This document shows, in pieces, positions 24,536 to 36,700 of a stretch of 64,000 bases of DNA. Positions within the stretch are counted from its first letter, which is position 1, and each line of letters begins with the position of its first letter. Origin of the DNA: Cardiocondyla obscurior (lineage: Eukaryota; Arthropoda; Insecta; Hymenoptera; Formicidae). The position numbers and the translations under genes are program-made. The stretch is taken from assembly GCF_019399895.1 (NCBI RefSeq), contig NC_091865.1:2547001-2611000 (forward strand), in the 5' to 3' direction. The notes under the pieces were generated by a model. It saw only the letters and a list, made by a program, of their open reading frames with translations. It had not been told where the DNA came from and made no database searches.

Positions 24536-27500
24536 AAAATTAGGCTTTCGTTTATTAATTATAACATAATTAAAAAGAAGTAACAATATAAATTGATGCA
24601 TTTAAAACAAATATAATAATGAAGTTAAGCGCTATGTTTCAATTAAACTTTTGAGATTTATGTATAAAAAAAAACTTAATGAAAGAATATATCTAAATTG
24701 AAAAGCAAGAAAGTAGAATATATATAAAAGTAGAACACTCTTGATTTGATTCTCACATACTTTCTATTCTGACCGAGAGTAAAATCTATGTCAAACTCAT
24801 TAGACGCGAATACTTTTTTACGTAAATTAGTAGACGCAGACCGGTTCTGATCTATAATAAATACATGACTTTCAATTTTGTTTTCATTGCCGAGAATCAG
24901 CAGAAAGCAAAGTTACTATTCAACTAAAACTACTCTAATCTGGCAAAACTGCAACTTTATCATCAAAATTACCTACCTCATTCGCATCGACAAAATTTCT
25001 TAAAAATGAAAAGTCCTTTGAAAGTATTAAAAAAAAAAAAGATTTTTTATAAAAAAAATAACAATAAGCAATTGTTATACACTCGCTACATTAATTAGTA
25101 TTACGTCGCGTTATCGCTTAACAGTTGTCTTAATGCATCAGTCGTAATACTTTCAGATATTAATAATTAATATCAAAACTGCATCAATTCTTTTTTAAAA
25201 TTGTATATAATTTCTAACGAGTTCGCTCATTCTTATAAAGCCAGTATAAGTATTACGTAAGCTTGTAAGTGTGTGCGTGTAGCAATTTAGTTACGCATCT
25301 TCAACCTTTATAACAGCGTTGATCGATATTCGTAAACCTCTTCAGCGTCGTTTTCATCGTCTTCGACACCCTTCGGCACTATATCCCCACGCCTGCTTTT
25401 ACTTCTTATGGATATTCCATAACCTTTGCAAAGTGTGCGTAATTTTATAAATTTTTTTATTATTTCGATCGTTCTCATTACTGTCGTGTTTTAAAATTTT
25501 TTAATATACAAGTTATTTCATCTAGACGAATTATTCGTCTGACATAGCTAATATCTGATAAGGCACATCAAGGAAAACGTAATAATTAGCAGAATGCAAT
25601 TAGTAACGAAACTGGATACTTTGAGTTGTCAAGATCGATCATTTATCATTGTTTGCCACTATAATTGAAGCATATCCTGCAGCTCGCTGCAATTAACTCG
25701 ACCTATATGATAAGACTGGCACATAATGAGCATCCACGCAATGCATCCTTATCAATTAGACATATATCATTTGGAAAATTAATGTTTCCGGGAATATAAT
25801 TAGAAACGTGATCTTTTTAATAATTTAAATAAAAAATAGTATTAATTTTCGTTAAATAATATAAATATTAAAGAGAAAATAATACAGAAATTATTCTCGT
25901 AATAAATATTAAATAAATGATCATATTTTACTTCGCTGTTTATCAATATACATATCTATAACACTATATGCAATTAAAATATTAACGTAATAAAATTTAA
26001 CGTAATTCTTTTTTTTTAACATTAAAATACAAAATCAGTGATATTTTAAAATTGCAAACAAAGAAAAAAAAAACCTCTATCGTGTTGCGTTATTTAAATA
26101 ATTTAATGTATACGGTATAAAGTTAATATTTTTTAAAGAAGTTATCCTACATCGCATTAAATACGGAATGTGTAAATTAACACAGAATATAATGACGATC
26201 GGCATAAAAAGAAAATTAGCTAATCGATGCGAGAGATTTAGTGGAAACTTAAGAGGCAGCGAAAGGGTATTGCGAATGTTTGCGACGTCGACGGATGGCG
26301 GGTGCGAACTAGTGGGACTCGCCGGTTGTTCAGACCAAAAAAAAAAAAAAAAAAAAAAAAAAGAATATCAAACAGTTCGGAGACAACCAACTTTCTGCAT
26401 GCGAAATCTCGAAGTTGGAGAGCGGCGACTGCAATGTCATCTCGCTTTGCCAAGCCCCATGGAAATAATTCCGACAAGGGCGGACGGAACGTCGATCGCG
26501 GGCATCGCACACAGTCTAACAGAACGCGGATGGGAAACGGTCGTGTTGGAACTCGCTGGCAGAGCAAACACGCGTACGCGACAGAGAGAATGGATTTATC
26601 GATCACCAACGTAAAACCGATTCTTCTATCCCCGCGTTTCTATTTTGCATACGAGGCGCGCGTCTAAGAGCTCACTGTTCGCCGCGCGAAAATACACTCC
26701 GTCGAACGTTAAAATCGGAACAAGCTTGGGCGTTGCTGTCGTTCAAATAGAAGAGAGCGAAAGAAAAAAGAAGAAAAAAAAAGTAATCTGCAGATCGCGA
26801 AAGCGTAGATTGCTGAGATCGTGCTCGTTTCAGCGATTCTTTAGTGTGGCATTGATATCGTATATTAAAAAAAAGAAAATTACTACGCGATAATAATAAA
26901 AACTTTATCACGTAGCATCCATAATAATTATCTCGTGTATTTAACAATTTCATCACTATACTTAAAAAATAAAAATTAAAAAATGTATATGTATTTGTGA
27001 ACTTGAGAGAAAATCGGAATAATCAATGAATGAAAATTACACGCCTGGTATATACTTGTCTCATACGTTGCGTTTAATTTGTAACGTCACGTATACATCT
27101 GGCACCATCTTATTATGCATTAAACAAACCGAATGTAATTAATGATTATTCATCAATTCATTAATTTACGTTGCTAATTAAAAATCTGTTAATAAGGTCA
27201 ATTCCTTCTCAACAAACCGCAAATGAATTTAGCGTGTAAATATTGTCGACGAGAAATTATATATAAATTAATCAGACATAGCGCAGAGATAACCGAATAT
27301 CTTCACGACCGCAGCAAATATACCGAGATATTGAAATACTGAATACAAAAGCGGCGGGGGAGAGGACGAAATCGATTAAAAGTGGTTTTAACGATCGGAC
27401 ATTTCATCAAAATGTCGCCTAGTATCGCGGGACAATAAATCAATACGCCGATAATTCATAGCAGCGGCGAATTGCGGTCAAATGAATTTTTGCTATTCAG

Positions 27501-27600
27501 ATCGAGGAGAAAGTTATTGCATCCGGTACATCGGAAAGCCTAATGGAAAACGGCCGTCTTCTCTCGTGCGATTGCGTTGAAAGAAAAAGGGTGGCAGTGT
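24536..27600. other. Non-coding AT-rich block
   Basis: 24540-26160 is strongly AT-rich with no frame worth noting. 26160-26660 is more CpG-rich and keeps frames open on both strands through an uninterrupted A26 run (26337-26362), so those frames are not trusted. 26880-27500 is again AT-rich with nothing recognisable. Confidence 0.55.
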
Positions 27601-27610
27601 AATACAGGCA

Positions 27611-27646
27611 GAGAGGAAAAGAGGGAGAGAGAGAGAGAGGAGAGAA
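27611..27646. repeat. Pure purine (GA-rich) tract
   Basis: 36 consecutive purines on the plus strand, mostly GA repeats with AAAA and GGG interruptions. It is complementary in character to the pyrimidine tract starting about 250 bp downstream. Confidence 0.75.
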
Positions 27647-27869
27647 TACTAGTTGTTTTCTTTCTACGCTTCGCACCCTGAATTTACTTCGCTCGGGAAA
27701 CGTAACGAGTCCGGAGCCTTTTTTTACCGGTCCGCTGGATTCGCGTAGGTAGATATACGTGGCACAGCGCTCGGTAGGGCAAATTGCTTTCGAAACGGAA
27801 GACTGCCCCGGAGCAAAAGGGAGCTTTAAGGGAAAATGATTCGCGTTGTCGCTCGGCCGTGAAGGAACA

Positions 27870-28110
27870 GTCTTTCTCTATCTCTCCCCTTTCGTTTTCT
27901 CTTATTCTCCATCTTTCTCTCTCTCTTTCTCCTCTCTTCCTTTCCACCCTCATCTCTCATTTTCCTTCTTTCTACCCCTTCCTCGTTTACCTGCTTTTCT
28001 TCTCTCATTTTCTTTCCGTCTTTCCCTCTCAGTTGTTCTCCAATGTAACTTTTCTTACGCGCGCTGTTTTCTCTTTTTTTTTTTCCTTTTTTTTTCTTTT
28101 TTTTTTTTTA
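27870..28110. repeat. Long polypyrimidine tract
   Basis: About 240 bp that is overwhelmingly C/T on the plus strand, with TC repeats near 27913-27926 and T runs after 28070. It generates long Phe/Ser/Leu-rich frames in all plus-strand frames, which I regard as artefacts. Such tracts can form triplex DNA or bind GAGA-type factors. Confidence 0.8.
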
Positions 28111-28524
28111 CTTTTGCCACATCTCACTTTCTACCCTTCAGATTACGCGCAAGCGCCTCTCGCATGCAGTTCCAACCAAAGCTCCAAAACCGACAGTTAT
28201 ATTCTCTAAAACCATCTATCATCGAAACGCATTTAAACGAAAAAGACAGCGGTCGATGAACCGAGAGATAACGTCAACGTTGTTTGATATTGGATACGCG
28301 ACATATGCCTTGTTATAAACGCGGATTGTGAATTCAATTTAAAACGGAATTGATACGATATAACGTACGTTTCACATTCGGAGCATGATAATATCGATAA
28401 ACAAGAGCCGCGTTATGAACCAAAAATTATCGTAGCGTCTCCTATTCAAGGAATAAATTTTCGAGGAAAATGCCAGTTCACAATTCTTAAGGCGTATATA
28501 CGTGGTACACCGAAACGAAATACG

Positions 28525-28635
28525 GCGAACGAGCAACGAGCCGAACGCAGCGAATATTCGTCGTTGACGTGTGTGTTATTTTTGTAGCGATTGATCTGTT
28601 TTGGAATGCTCGCTATTCGTTCGGTGCTCGTTCGC
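28525..28635. repeat. Imperfect inverted repeat (hairpin-forming)
   Basis: GCGAACGAGCA at 28525-28535 is matched perfectly by its reverse complement at 28625-28635. CCGAACG at 28541-28547 pairs with 28617-28623 after a five-base bulge. The roughly 70-base interior has no long stem. It could be a small foldback element or a chance hairpin. Confidence 0.45.
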
Positions 28636-29142
28636 TAAGTGTATACACACCGGCCTGCATACGTGTGTCTTTTTCGTTCGCTCGCAATTATTTTACTTCA
28701 AAAATAATACATCGGTGGTGCAGCGCGGACCGGAATTGATTTCTTTCCGTTTGTTATTTCGACTAATTTCGAGCCGCGTTAATACGGGACCCCCGAATAC
28801 ACTTTGAATAATCAAATGCAAAATATATTTCGTTTACAATGACGCTCCGGGCCAAGCCTTGTATCGCTCTGCGCGCATCAAAAATCTTGTTTTCGCTAGC
28901 AGTTTTGCTCACAGTTTGCCTGGGGGTTATAACGCGGCACAACGCGCAGCACGGCAAAATGAACCTTTCGCGCGTGCACCGTATTTCTCGGCGTTTACCG
29001 GACACTTCAGCTATCTGCTCGGTGCAGATTACAATTTTCACGTCGCGCAAACCCGCGTGTATACGCGAACGGGCGGACGTGCAGAGTTTTATTTTTTTTT
29101 TTTTTTTCCCCACCCCCTACGCGAAATACTCGTGCACGACTA

Positions 29143-29225
29143 ACTCACTCTCTCTCTTTCTCTCTCTCTCTTTTTTTCCTCTCTATCTCTCTCTCTGCGA
29201 GGTACTCGCGGCTCTTCAAGCCGCG
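29143..29225. repeat. (TC)n microsatellite followed by a perfect GC hairpin
   Basis: 29143-29196 is TC-rich with a central T run. Immediately after it CGCGGCT (29207-29213) and AGCCGCG (29219-29225) form a perfect 7-bp stem around a 5-base loop. Confidence 0.65.
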
Positions 29226-32200
29226 ATGATAAAACGGAACGGACGGGCGCGATAGCGAGCGACACGAATCGCTCTCGCGTTGCTTCCGTACGCTTCGCTC
29301 GTTGTATTTCCCGCGATACGCGGCGGAAGTATTGTCGACAATCGATTAGTCCGAACGTATCGTGTGATTAATGACGGAAGGCGATATTCGTCGGAATGAG
29401 TTGCGATTCCCCACGGTGCAGCTAACGTGAAATATCGTGTGTCAATTAACACATCTCACGTGGCCATCAGATTATGATGAAGTAGAACGTAGCATGAAGT
29501 AGAAATTTCCTTCCTTCTCACGCGAGGCGCAAATAAATGTTTTCGCCGGGTAAATAATTCTCATTAGTAACGGGCGAAACACATGCGATTATGCATTAGT
29601 CCGCTACAGATGTTCATTGCTTTAAATACTGTACTTCACACGCGTTATAATCAACGGCTACGTTAATAATTAATTTTTTTTCTTTTTTTCTTTTTTTTTT
29701 CGGTTCTTCTCTCCGAAAGTTTATTACGTTAGGTACGTTAGGTACCACCACACATTTCATCCTGTAAAATTCTATATACGCCGCCCAGCCGTTTTCCGGT
29801 TACTTTAACGCTCAAAGATACTTTAATACGCAAAGGGAGCTGCATTTCTCTCGCTGTGTAAAAAAAAAAAAAAGAAAAAAGAAACAAAAAAAAGAATTAC
29901 GTACACGTACAAATGCGAGAGCCGACGCAACTTTTATTGCTGAATGCTCGTACAGTTGACACGCCCGGCGTGTCCCTTTGCTAGTGTCAAAATGATGATA
30001 AAACAAGAGCAATGCTCTCGCAAGTGGGTAACTTTGTGTGCGGCGCTGAATGCCGGAGATAGTTTAAAATATGTGGCACGCACTCGAGTAAAGCAGAAGA
30101 CGTATTTCAACAGCTTAATTTGATATTTTAATTTGATAGCTGAAATAAAACCAGACGAAACATTTACCAAGTTAAACTGCAAAACTCGACATACTCGAAA
30201 ATGTAATTCAAAACCGTCGCTACTTTACAAACTGCTTGATTCTATTACAAACACCTTGGACTATTTCCGAGAGCGTGAGATTGGACGGATTACATTAACG
30301 AAAGAGAAATAGCATTTAACATGATTCAAATACTCTGTTTCAACTCGTAATGCAAATTCCATCGATTAATTTAGTTGATGTGTTTTGCTTACTTTCGCAA
30401 TCAGGACTGAATGCCCGTTTAAAATGTCATGTAAATGTTAGTGTTTTCAATTTAATGAGATGCTTTTGTAATTTTAATAGCTACGAGATACTTCTGTTGA
30501 AGCGAGTAGGAAATATACAGAAATTTAATTAAACGTTTAAAAATCTGGTAAAAACATTATAAAAAGGTGGACCAGGGAAATAATATAAATTACGTTACAT
30601 AAAATTTATTCGTACATTTAACTTGGCTTTCTTTACTCCCCTAATCAGAGTATTAAAAAATGTAATTAAAATCTCTTTATCCGAAAAGTTTATTAGCGAA
30701 AGTCCTCATTTACCGAATAAATTACTATCGAAATAACGGAATAAAAATAAAAATGAAACTTTGCGTGAAACGTTAATAACGTCTTCTGTTTTATTATCGC
30801 ACCACAAAAAAACGTAGATTATTCGCGCAATATTTTTTTTTTCTTTTTTAGTTTGAATCACAGAGTACAGAGATCATAGAGATCTTCATACTTGTGCTGA
30901 TTAAGAAAAAAAGAAAGAGAGAAAAAAAAACCGTAATCTGCGAGATACTATTCTAGTAATTATATTATTCTCCTCATTAAAAATGTATAAAAAGTAATTT
31001 ACGCACATTATATAAACCAAATCTAAATGCCTTATTTTAACAACATATTCTGAGATTGTGTTACTGATATATCAACACCGAGTTGTTGTCGCCGGAATAT
31101 TTCGCTACTAAATTCTACCACAGTTAGGAATTCTATTTTCCCCTGTGCAAAAATATGACGGCCGCTTTTTTCTCCTTTTACTGCCTACTTTTTTTCCGCC
31201 TCGTTATACTCACTGTCACGAGGGAATACAGGAATATCGCATATTTGTATATATGGGGATACATATACATGGTGTCTAAAAATGGAACGTAGAACTCGCC
31301 GTGAGTGGCTACAGTGGATTTAACTACATAGTAAAGTCTCCTGACATTTTGTAATTATACATCCGCGAATTTATAAGTATCCGCGTGATTTAGCGAGAAT
31401 GTGAAACGTCCCGAGTCGATATTAATTAATATTACCGTAGTGGCGTAGACACAAAAATAATGCGTCTTCGTGTGTAACACGAATGCTTTTTGTAAGAAAA
31501 ATTTTTCGCAATTCTTATTCGATATAAATTTGATTGAAAACGTTTTATCGTAATTAATCGCCGCATCGTCGACGGTAATTAAAACCTAACGATTCCCGCG
31601 CAAACAAAATTAAAAGAGTTAAAAAAGGTGCGCAGATTAAAAATATTTACTCATCGATTTTAAGTTTTTCTTTAAATGCGCGCTTCTCATTCGCAGCGGG
31701 AGAGATTTTCAGTGGCGACAACGTCGTCGACAAGACGGCGAAACTTGTTTTACTGGCGAAGGGGATGAGAACAGGTAGAGAAGTCAGCGCGTGAACGACG
31801 CCGATAAAGTGGTCCGATAAAAACGCATCAGAAAGGTTCGGTCTGAAAGCGGGAGAAAAGTGCAGAAGACATCTTTCTTCTGTGTAAGATGGAAGATTAA
31901 CGTTGACTCGAATAAGGCAGAATAGGCGGGCGAGAGGTGCATCCCCTTTTAGCGCGCCGGGGTTAGAAACGAACAACGGCATTTCGCGCAAAACCGTCTT
32001 CGCCGTAAGATATGAAACCGACAAGCAACTAAAGCTCCAATTTAAATTGCCTCGGCCCCCTTCCCCCGCCGATTATACACAAGCGCTATCTCGGCGGTAC
32101 CCGACAGGCGTTTACTTTAAATTAGAATAGTTCTTCTAAACGCGAGCGAATAATCGTTGTGTACGTTATTCACCGCTGATTGCGAAACATTTTTGTACGA

Positions 32201-33700
32201 TTTCACGTAAAATTTACATAGGCCGCTCTTCCGGTTCGTTACGAAAAATAGGTAATTAAAGACGAAGCCAAGTATTTCGAAAATGCACATTTTTTTTATC
32301 TACTTGCGGCACTACGTGGTGCTTCTTAACCCTCGGTAAGTGTAAAAAATATTCCACGTTAAATGCATTTTTTCAAAAGCACCTCGGAGCGGCATACAAA
32401 CGAGTAGAATATCACGGTTACCGCATTTTTGAATGCAAGAACTGTGACATGGATGCACACAGGAACCGGCGTACGTAAATTCACAGACCGCTTACTTCTA
32501 GAGAACTTCCTGCCGCGACGTTGACGGATGCTCAGCGATGGAGAAGAACGCGCGGCAGAAGAAGACGACGGACGAGGGAGAGGTCGGGATTTCGTGAATC
32601 TTTCGCCGAGAGAAATCGAGTTTCGAGTGGAAGCGAGTAATAGAACGGCGAGTAGATAAGACCGTCGCTCGATGAGATAGGAAAGGAGAGACAAAGATTC
32701 TATATTCATTCCGGAAACGAACGAGAGATATGCATGAACTTCGAGAGCCGTCGAGTCTGGTGCCTGACGTTGGAAAAAAAAGGGGCGGGAAATGATAGTA
32801 ATAATAATTTCACAGCGATTTGCTGTATTCTAAGGCGGCAGTAATGATTCTAATGATCGTCATCCACTTCCGATTTGTTTTCCCTTCTCGCGAAGTGCGA
32901 AGAAATGAGATTCCCCTCCGTAAGCTCTCCTCGGGAACTCTGCCTCAAGAATCCCCAGAGAGATTTTCGAGACTCAAGTCTGGGAAAAACTGCTAATTGT
33001 AAGACTCCTTATGAGAGTGCATAAACAGAGTAGATTTCCTTAATTAGGTAATTTCAGCTGCAAGCAGCTCGTCGAATCGCACGGTCATTTACAAAACGTA
33101 AAAAAAAAAAAATAAAAGAAACAAAATCTGAATTCCTCCCACATTTTCTATTGCGGAAACATTTTTTAAACGGCTTGTTTATAAAAATATGCTTTCGGTA
33201 AAATTCTCGTTTATCCTCCCTCCCTTTTCCCTAGATGTTTTAAAAAATCGGGGAAGGAAAAAAATGCACAAAACAATTCTCAATAAACTACGGTAAAAAA
33301 AAAAAGGTGTTCGAGCGCGTAGTAGATAAGCATGATGGATCAGGATAAAGCTGACGTGGAAGATAAGGAGGGAAGGAAGAGGGGAAAATAAACTCCGCTC
33401 ATAATTTGATGCAGGTTTGTTTCACCGTTACATCGTTCGTGATTTTAACGAGTGCTATCCGTTCGCTATTTTCTTCCTCCTCCTTTCTTTCCGGAAGGCT
33501 ACGTATCTATGGAAGAGAGAGGCAGACCCTCGAAATGAACGGGCTTTAAGATTCCCATCGAGCCAAGCTCTTATCTTAAAAAGACTCTTCAGACGGTTTT
33601 AAAGCCCATTTAACGTAAGAAAATTCTTCGTAGAATCGGTCACCGATACGACAAGCTAATATCCAATCGAAAAGAGATATCACGTACCGATCAAAGGTGC

Positions 33701-36700
33701 AATTGCAAGAAATTAAATTCCCCCACCGACAATTTGCGACTCTTAAATCAACAAAGGTTAAAATATTGTCCGTTTATTCCGCAATTTATTCGTCCGCGGA
33801 TACAAATTAGATTTAATCCGAATCGACCGTAAATCTTGCGCCGCTGTGTCACACGCGCGGAGGGAAGGGGGTAAATGTCTGACGAAGCTTTAATCGTCGC
33901 ACTAACGACAACAACGACGTGTGGACGCCATCGCTCGGATGATGGATTATCGGCACGGTATCGATTTTCGCGTCGGCGACTAATTCGACGAACGTAATTG
34001 TCGTGATTAAAGGGATATCGTATAGTTTCGCGGTTACGATTTCCGCGACGCGTAACGCCCGTCGTCGAACGGCGAAAGGGCACCGTCGTAAAATTCGAGG
34101 AAAACGGCGAAACATTCTGTTCCGCTAACGTTGGTGCGATGACAGGCGCATTAAACGAGCATCCGGTGTCGTTGGCGATTAACGACGGGCGTAATGAACG
34201 ATTATTCGGCCGTGGCGCGTTGCCGGCAAAGTCAGAAAGTGATGGCAGTTGTACGAAGGGTGACATGTGCTTTTAATGTCGGCCACAACGGGGGATGCGT
34301 GGTTTGACCTATCAAATCCGAAAGCGCCATCGAGGAAAATGAACGAATGCGATAGTAACGCTTGGCCCTTTCATTCGGTTATTGAAAGTTGATTAACCAT
34401 TACTCCCAGGTGAAAACTGTGCTAGCACTGCTTAGCTTATTTTTGCAAAATAACACGACAGGAAATTGCTAATAAAATAAGTCCGTTCACATTTAAATTA
34501 AATCTATTCATTGCTCATCAATGTTGATTTTTATCAAATTACGGCATTGTTATTTTTAACTATTTGCAGTGCTTTTAAAATAAATATTTCACGAAATAAA
34601 ATTCTACACGGAGGAAAAGGGTTAAAAACGTATTCAAATAAAGTCGTATAATAAATAAACTACAATGATTACAATAAACGCCAGGGTCATCTATTCGATT
34701 AATTAATTTAAATTAATAAAAAAAAAAAAAAAATCTGAACACGTATCATGTATATGTCACTGCGCGCAATTCAGTTGTCAACAGTACGTCTACTGTTTTT
34801 TATATCCACTTTCCTCATCCGGCATCTTCTTTACCCTTTGTTCTTTCCCACTTTTTTTTTTCCTTTTGCGTTCTATCACTAGAGAACAATTCTAAGCGCG
34901 CAAGGGTGGCGGATAAAAAGTGAGGTTGGTGAATGTAGAAAAGAGAGAATGCACGCGTGAGAACGAGATAGGGTTCGACAAAGAGAAACAAGGTGCGATG
35001 TGGAAAGACGGAGAGAAATCGTGTCCTCTTTACAGCACGTTAACACATCCCTCTTGTATCTCGTATCAAGCTTCGCGTGTATACCATGCACACACCGTTT
35101 GCGCAATATTTCCGCGATAATGGATAAAGCGTCCAAGAACTCGTGGACAGAATATTATGCATGCATTTTCTCCACATAAACACCAAACTCTCGAGCGAAG
35201 GCATCGATATTGGTACCCTTATCCGATGGATTAATGAAACATTGATGCCGTACAATATTGACATTTGCGAAGCGAGAGCATCGGTCGGCATCGATATTTT
35301 ATTTATCGATAACAGGGGAGGGGGAGAAAAAAAAAATCCCGCTTTGACGCTCTCAAAATTTTTTATGAACTTATCGAAAATTGGAAGCGCCGCTCGATAC
35401 ACCGTGAAAAAACATCGTTCCTCTTTCACTGAGGGGAAGAGAGGAAAGGGGGAGCATACACGTAAACGTCATTTAATATGCAACAAATGAATGGGCAATT
35501 ACGTAAGATAACCGACAGGCTTTCCACAAACTGTGCCCGAACGCGTTATGAGTATACTCCGCGAAATGCACGCGCGTTGGTGTGTAGCGAGCGATGATTA
35601 ATTAAAGACTTCGAGATTCGACCGCGAAACACGCTGTATTCTGCCGCCTGATACGCAGCGGTCTCGGCGAGAAAATACAAAGCGACGGCGTTACGAAGAC
35701 GGATGATTAGACATGTGGGCTTATACGCGTGCACAGCTGCGCGTTTACTTTATCGGCGAATGGCACGCAGGGAGGATAGGAATTATGCAATAACACAACA
35801 ACCGAGATCTGATTAAGATAGAATAAAATAATTAAACGGCATCGCGATAAGTGCGCTGACGCTGATTGATAAAGCGACAAGTTGCGTTTTTCCCCTCCCC
35901 CCCTTCCCTGCAAACGGCAAAATCGAATGTTGAAAAACAAACGTTGAATTAAAAGATTTATTAATTTTGTTTTTTTCACTCCCCGTTCGGGCGCGCGATT
36001 AAACCGTTGCCTGAAAACGGCGCGATGAAATTTTCGGCCCGCGATAGAGCCGTCGTGCCCGCAACGCGTCCACGGATACTTATCATATCTCCCCCGACTG
36101 TTGTTGAATGATCTAATGCGAGCGACAACGTACGAAGCCGCGACATCGAAGCGCGGTACATCTCGCAGACGGGTAATCTTCGTCTAACCGACATGCACGG
36201 TACTGCACGCGTGCAGGCATTGTTTAAGGCACGGTGACACGCGACACGACAGCCACGACCGCGGGCAGGATGAGGGCTGACAGCGGAGCGGTTACCTTCC
36301 GGAGCATTTAAATGGCGTCTTGTCGGTGGTCCCGCATAATGCATTGCTTAAGCTGGTAGGTTGCTCGAGCTGTGGCGGACAATGAATCTCAGGATACAAA
36401 GTGCCCTTGCATTTCCACCGCTAAAGGCTTTCCCACCGCCCTCCGCCCCGTTACCCCGCCATTCCGCGTTCCACTCGTGGCGCTCACTATCCTACGTCGT
36501 TTCTCCATTCCCACCTCTCGTCGCCATGTATAACTGGAGACGACAATTCGCGCTCGTCGACGAGGCAATTCCCTACCTAGGAATAGTTACCGCGAAACAA
36601 ACGAGGACACGAATTGCTGGAAATGTCTGTCGCTTGATCAGCGCGGCAATACGAGCGCATATACACGTACCCCGGCAACAATTTCCATGTATTTGGCCCG

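Larger units (their letters stand above)
28111..33700. other. Non-coding block
   Basis: No supportable gene. It contains the inverted repeat at 28525-28635, a CpG-rich patch at 28840-29090 followed by T and TC repeats (29090-29197), and a second CpG patch at 29200-29450 with a perfect small hairpin. 29720-29745 carries the 9-mer TACGTTAGG twice in tandem. 30200-31640 is AT-rich. 31640-32140 and 32370-32720 are CpG-richer with chance frames. 32760-33700 holds nothing recognisable. Confidence 0.5.

Noticed and set aside
26168..26667. 148- and 121-codon plus-strand frames
   Set aside because: Both pass through an A26 homopolymer as poly-Lys, and antisense frames are open as well. Composition artefact.
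27784..28259. 141- and 137-codon plus-strand frames
   Set aside because: They translate the polypyrimidine tract into Ser/Leu/Phe/Pro low-complexity protein, with two frames open together.
28839..29255. 138-codon plus-strand frame with a signal-peptide-like start (hydrophobic ILFSLAVLLTVCLGVI)
   Set aside because: The frame runs straight through T and TC repeats, giving poly-Phe and Ser/Leu. A second frame is open over the same bases, and no domain or splice support is visible.
29725..29742. Two TACGTTAGG units resembling insect telomeric TTAGG
   Set aside because: Only two units with a 9-bp period; not a TTAGG array.
33748..34266. 172-codon minus-strand frame
   Set aside because: It lies in a CpG-dense patch where another minus-strand frame is also open. 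The predicted protein has no recognisable domain, and stop-poor CpG composition explains its length.
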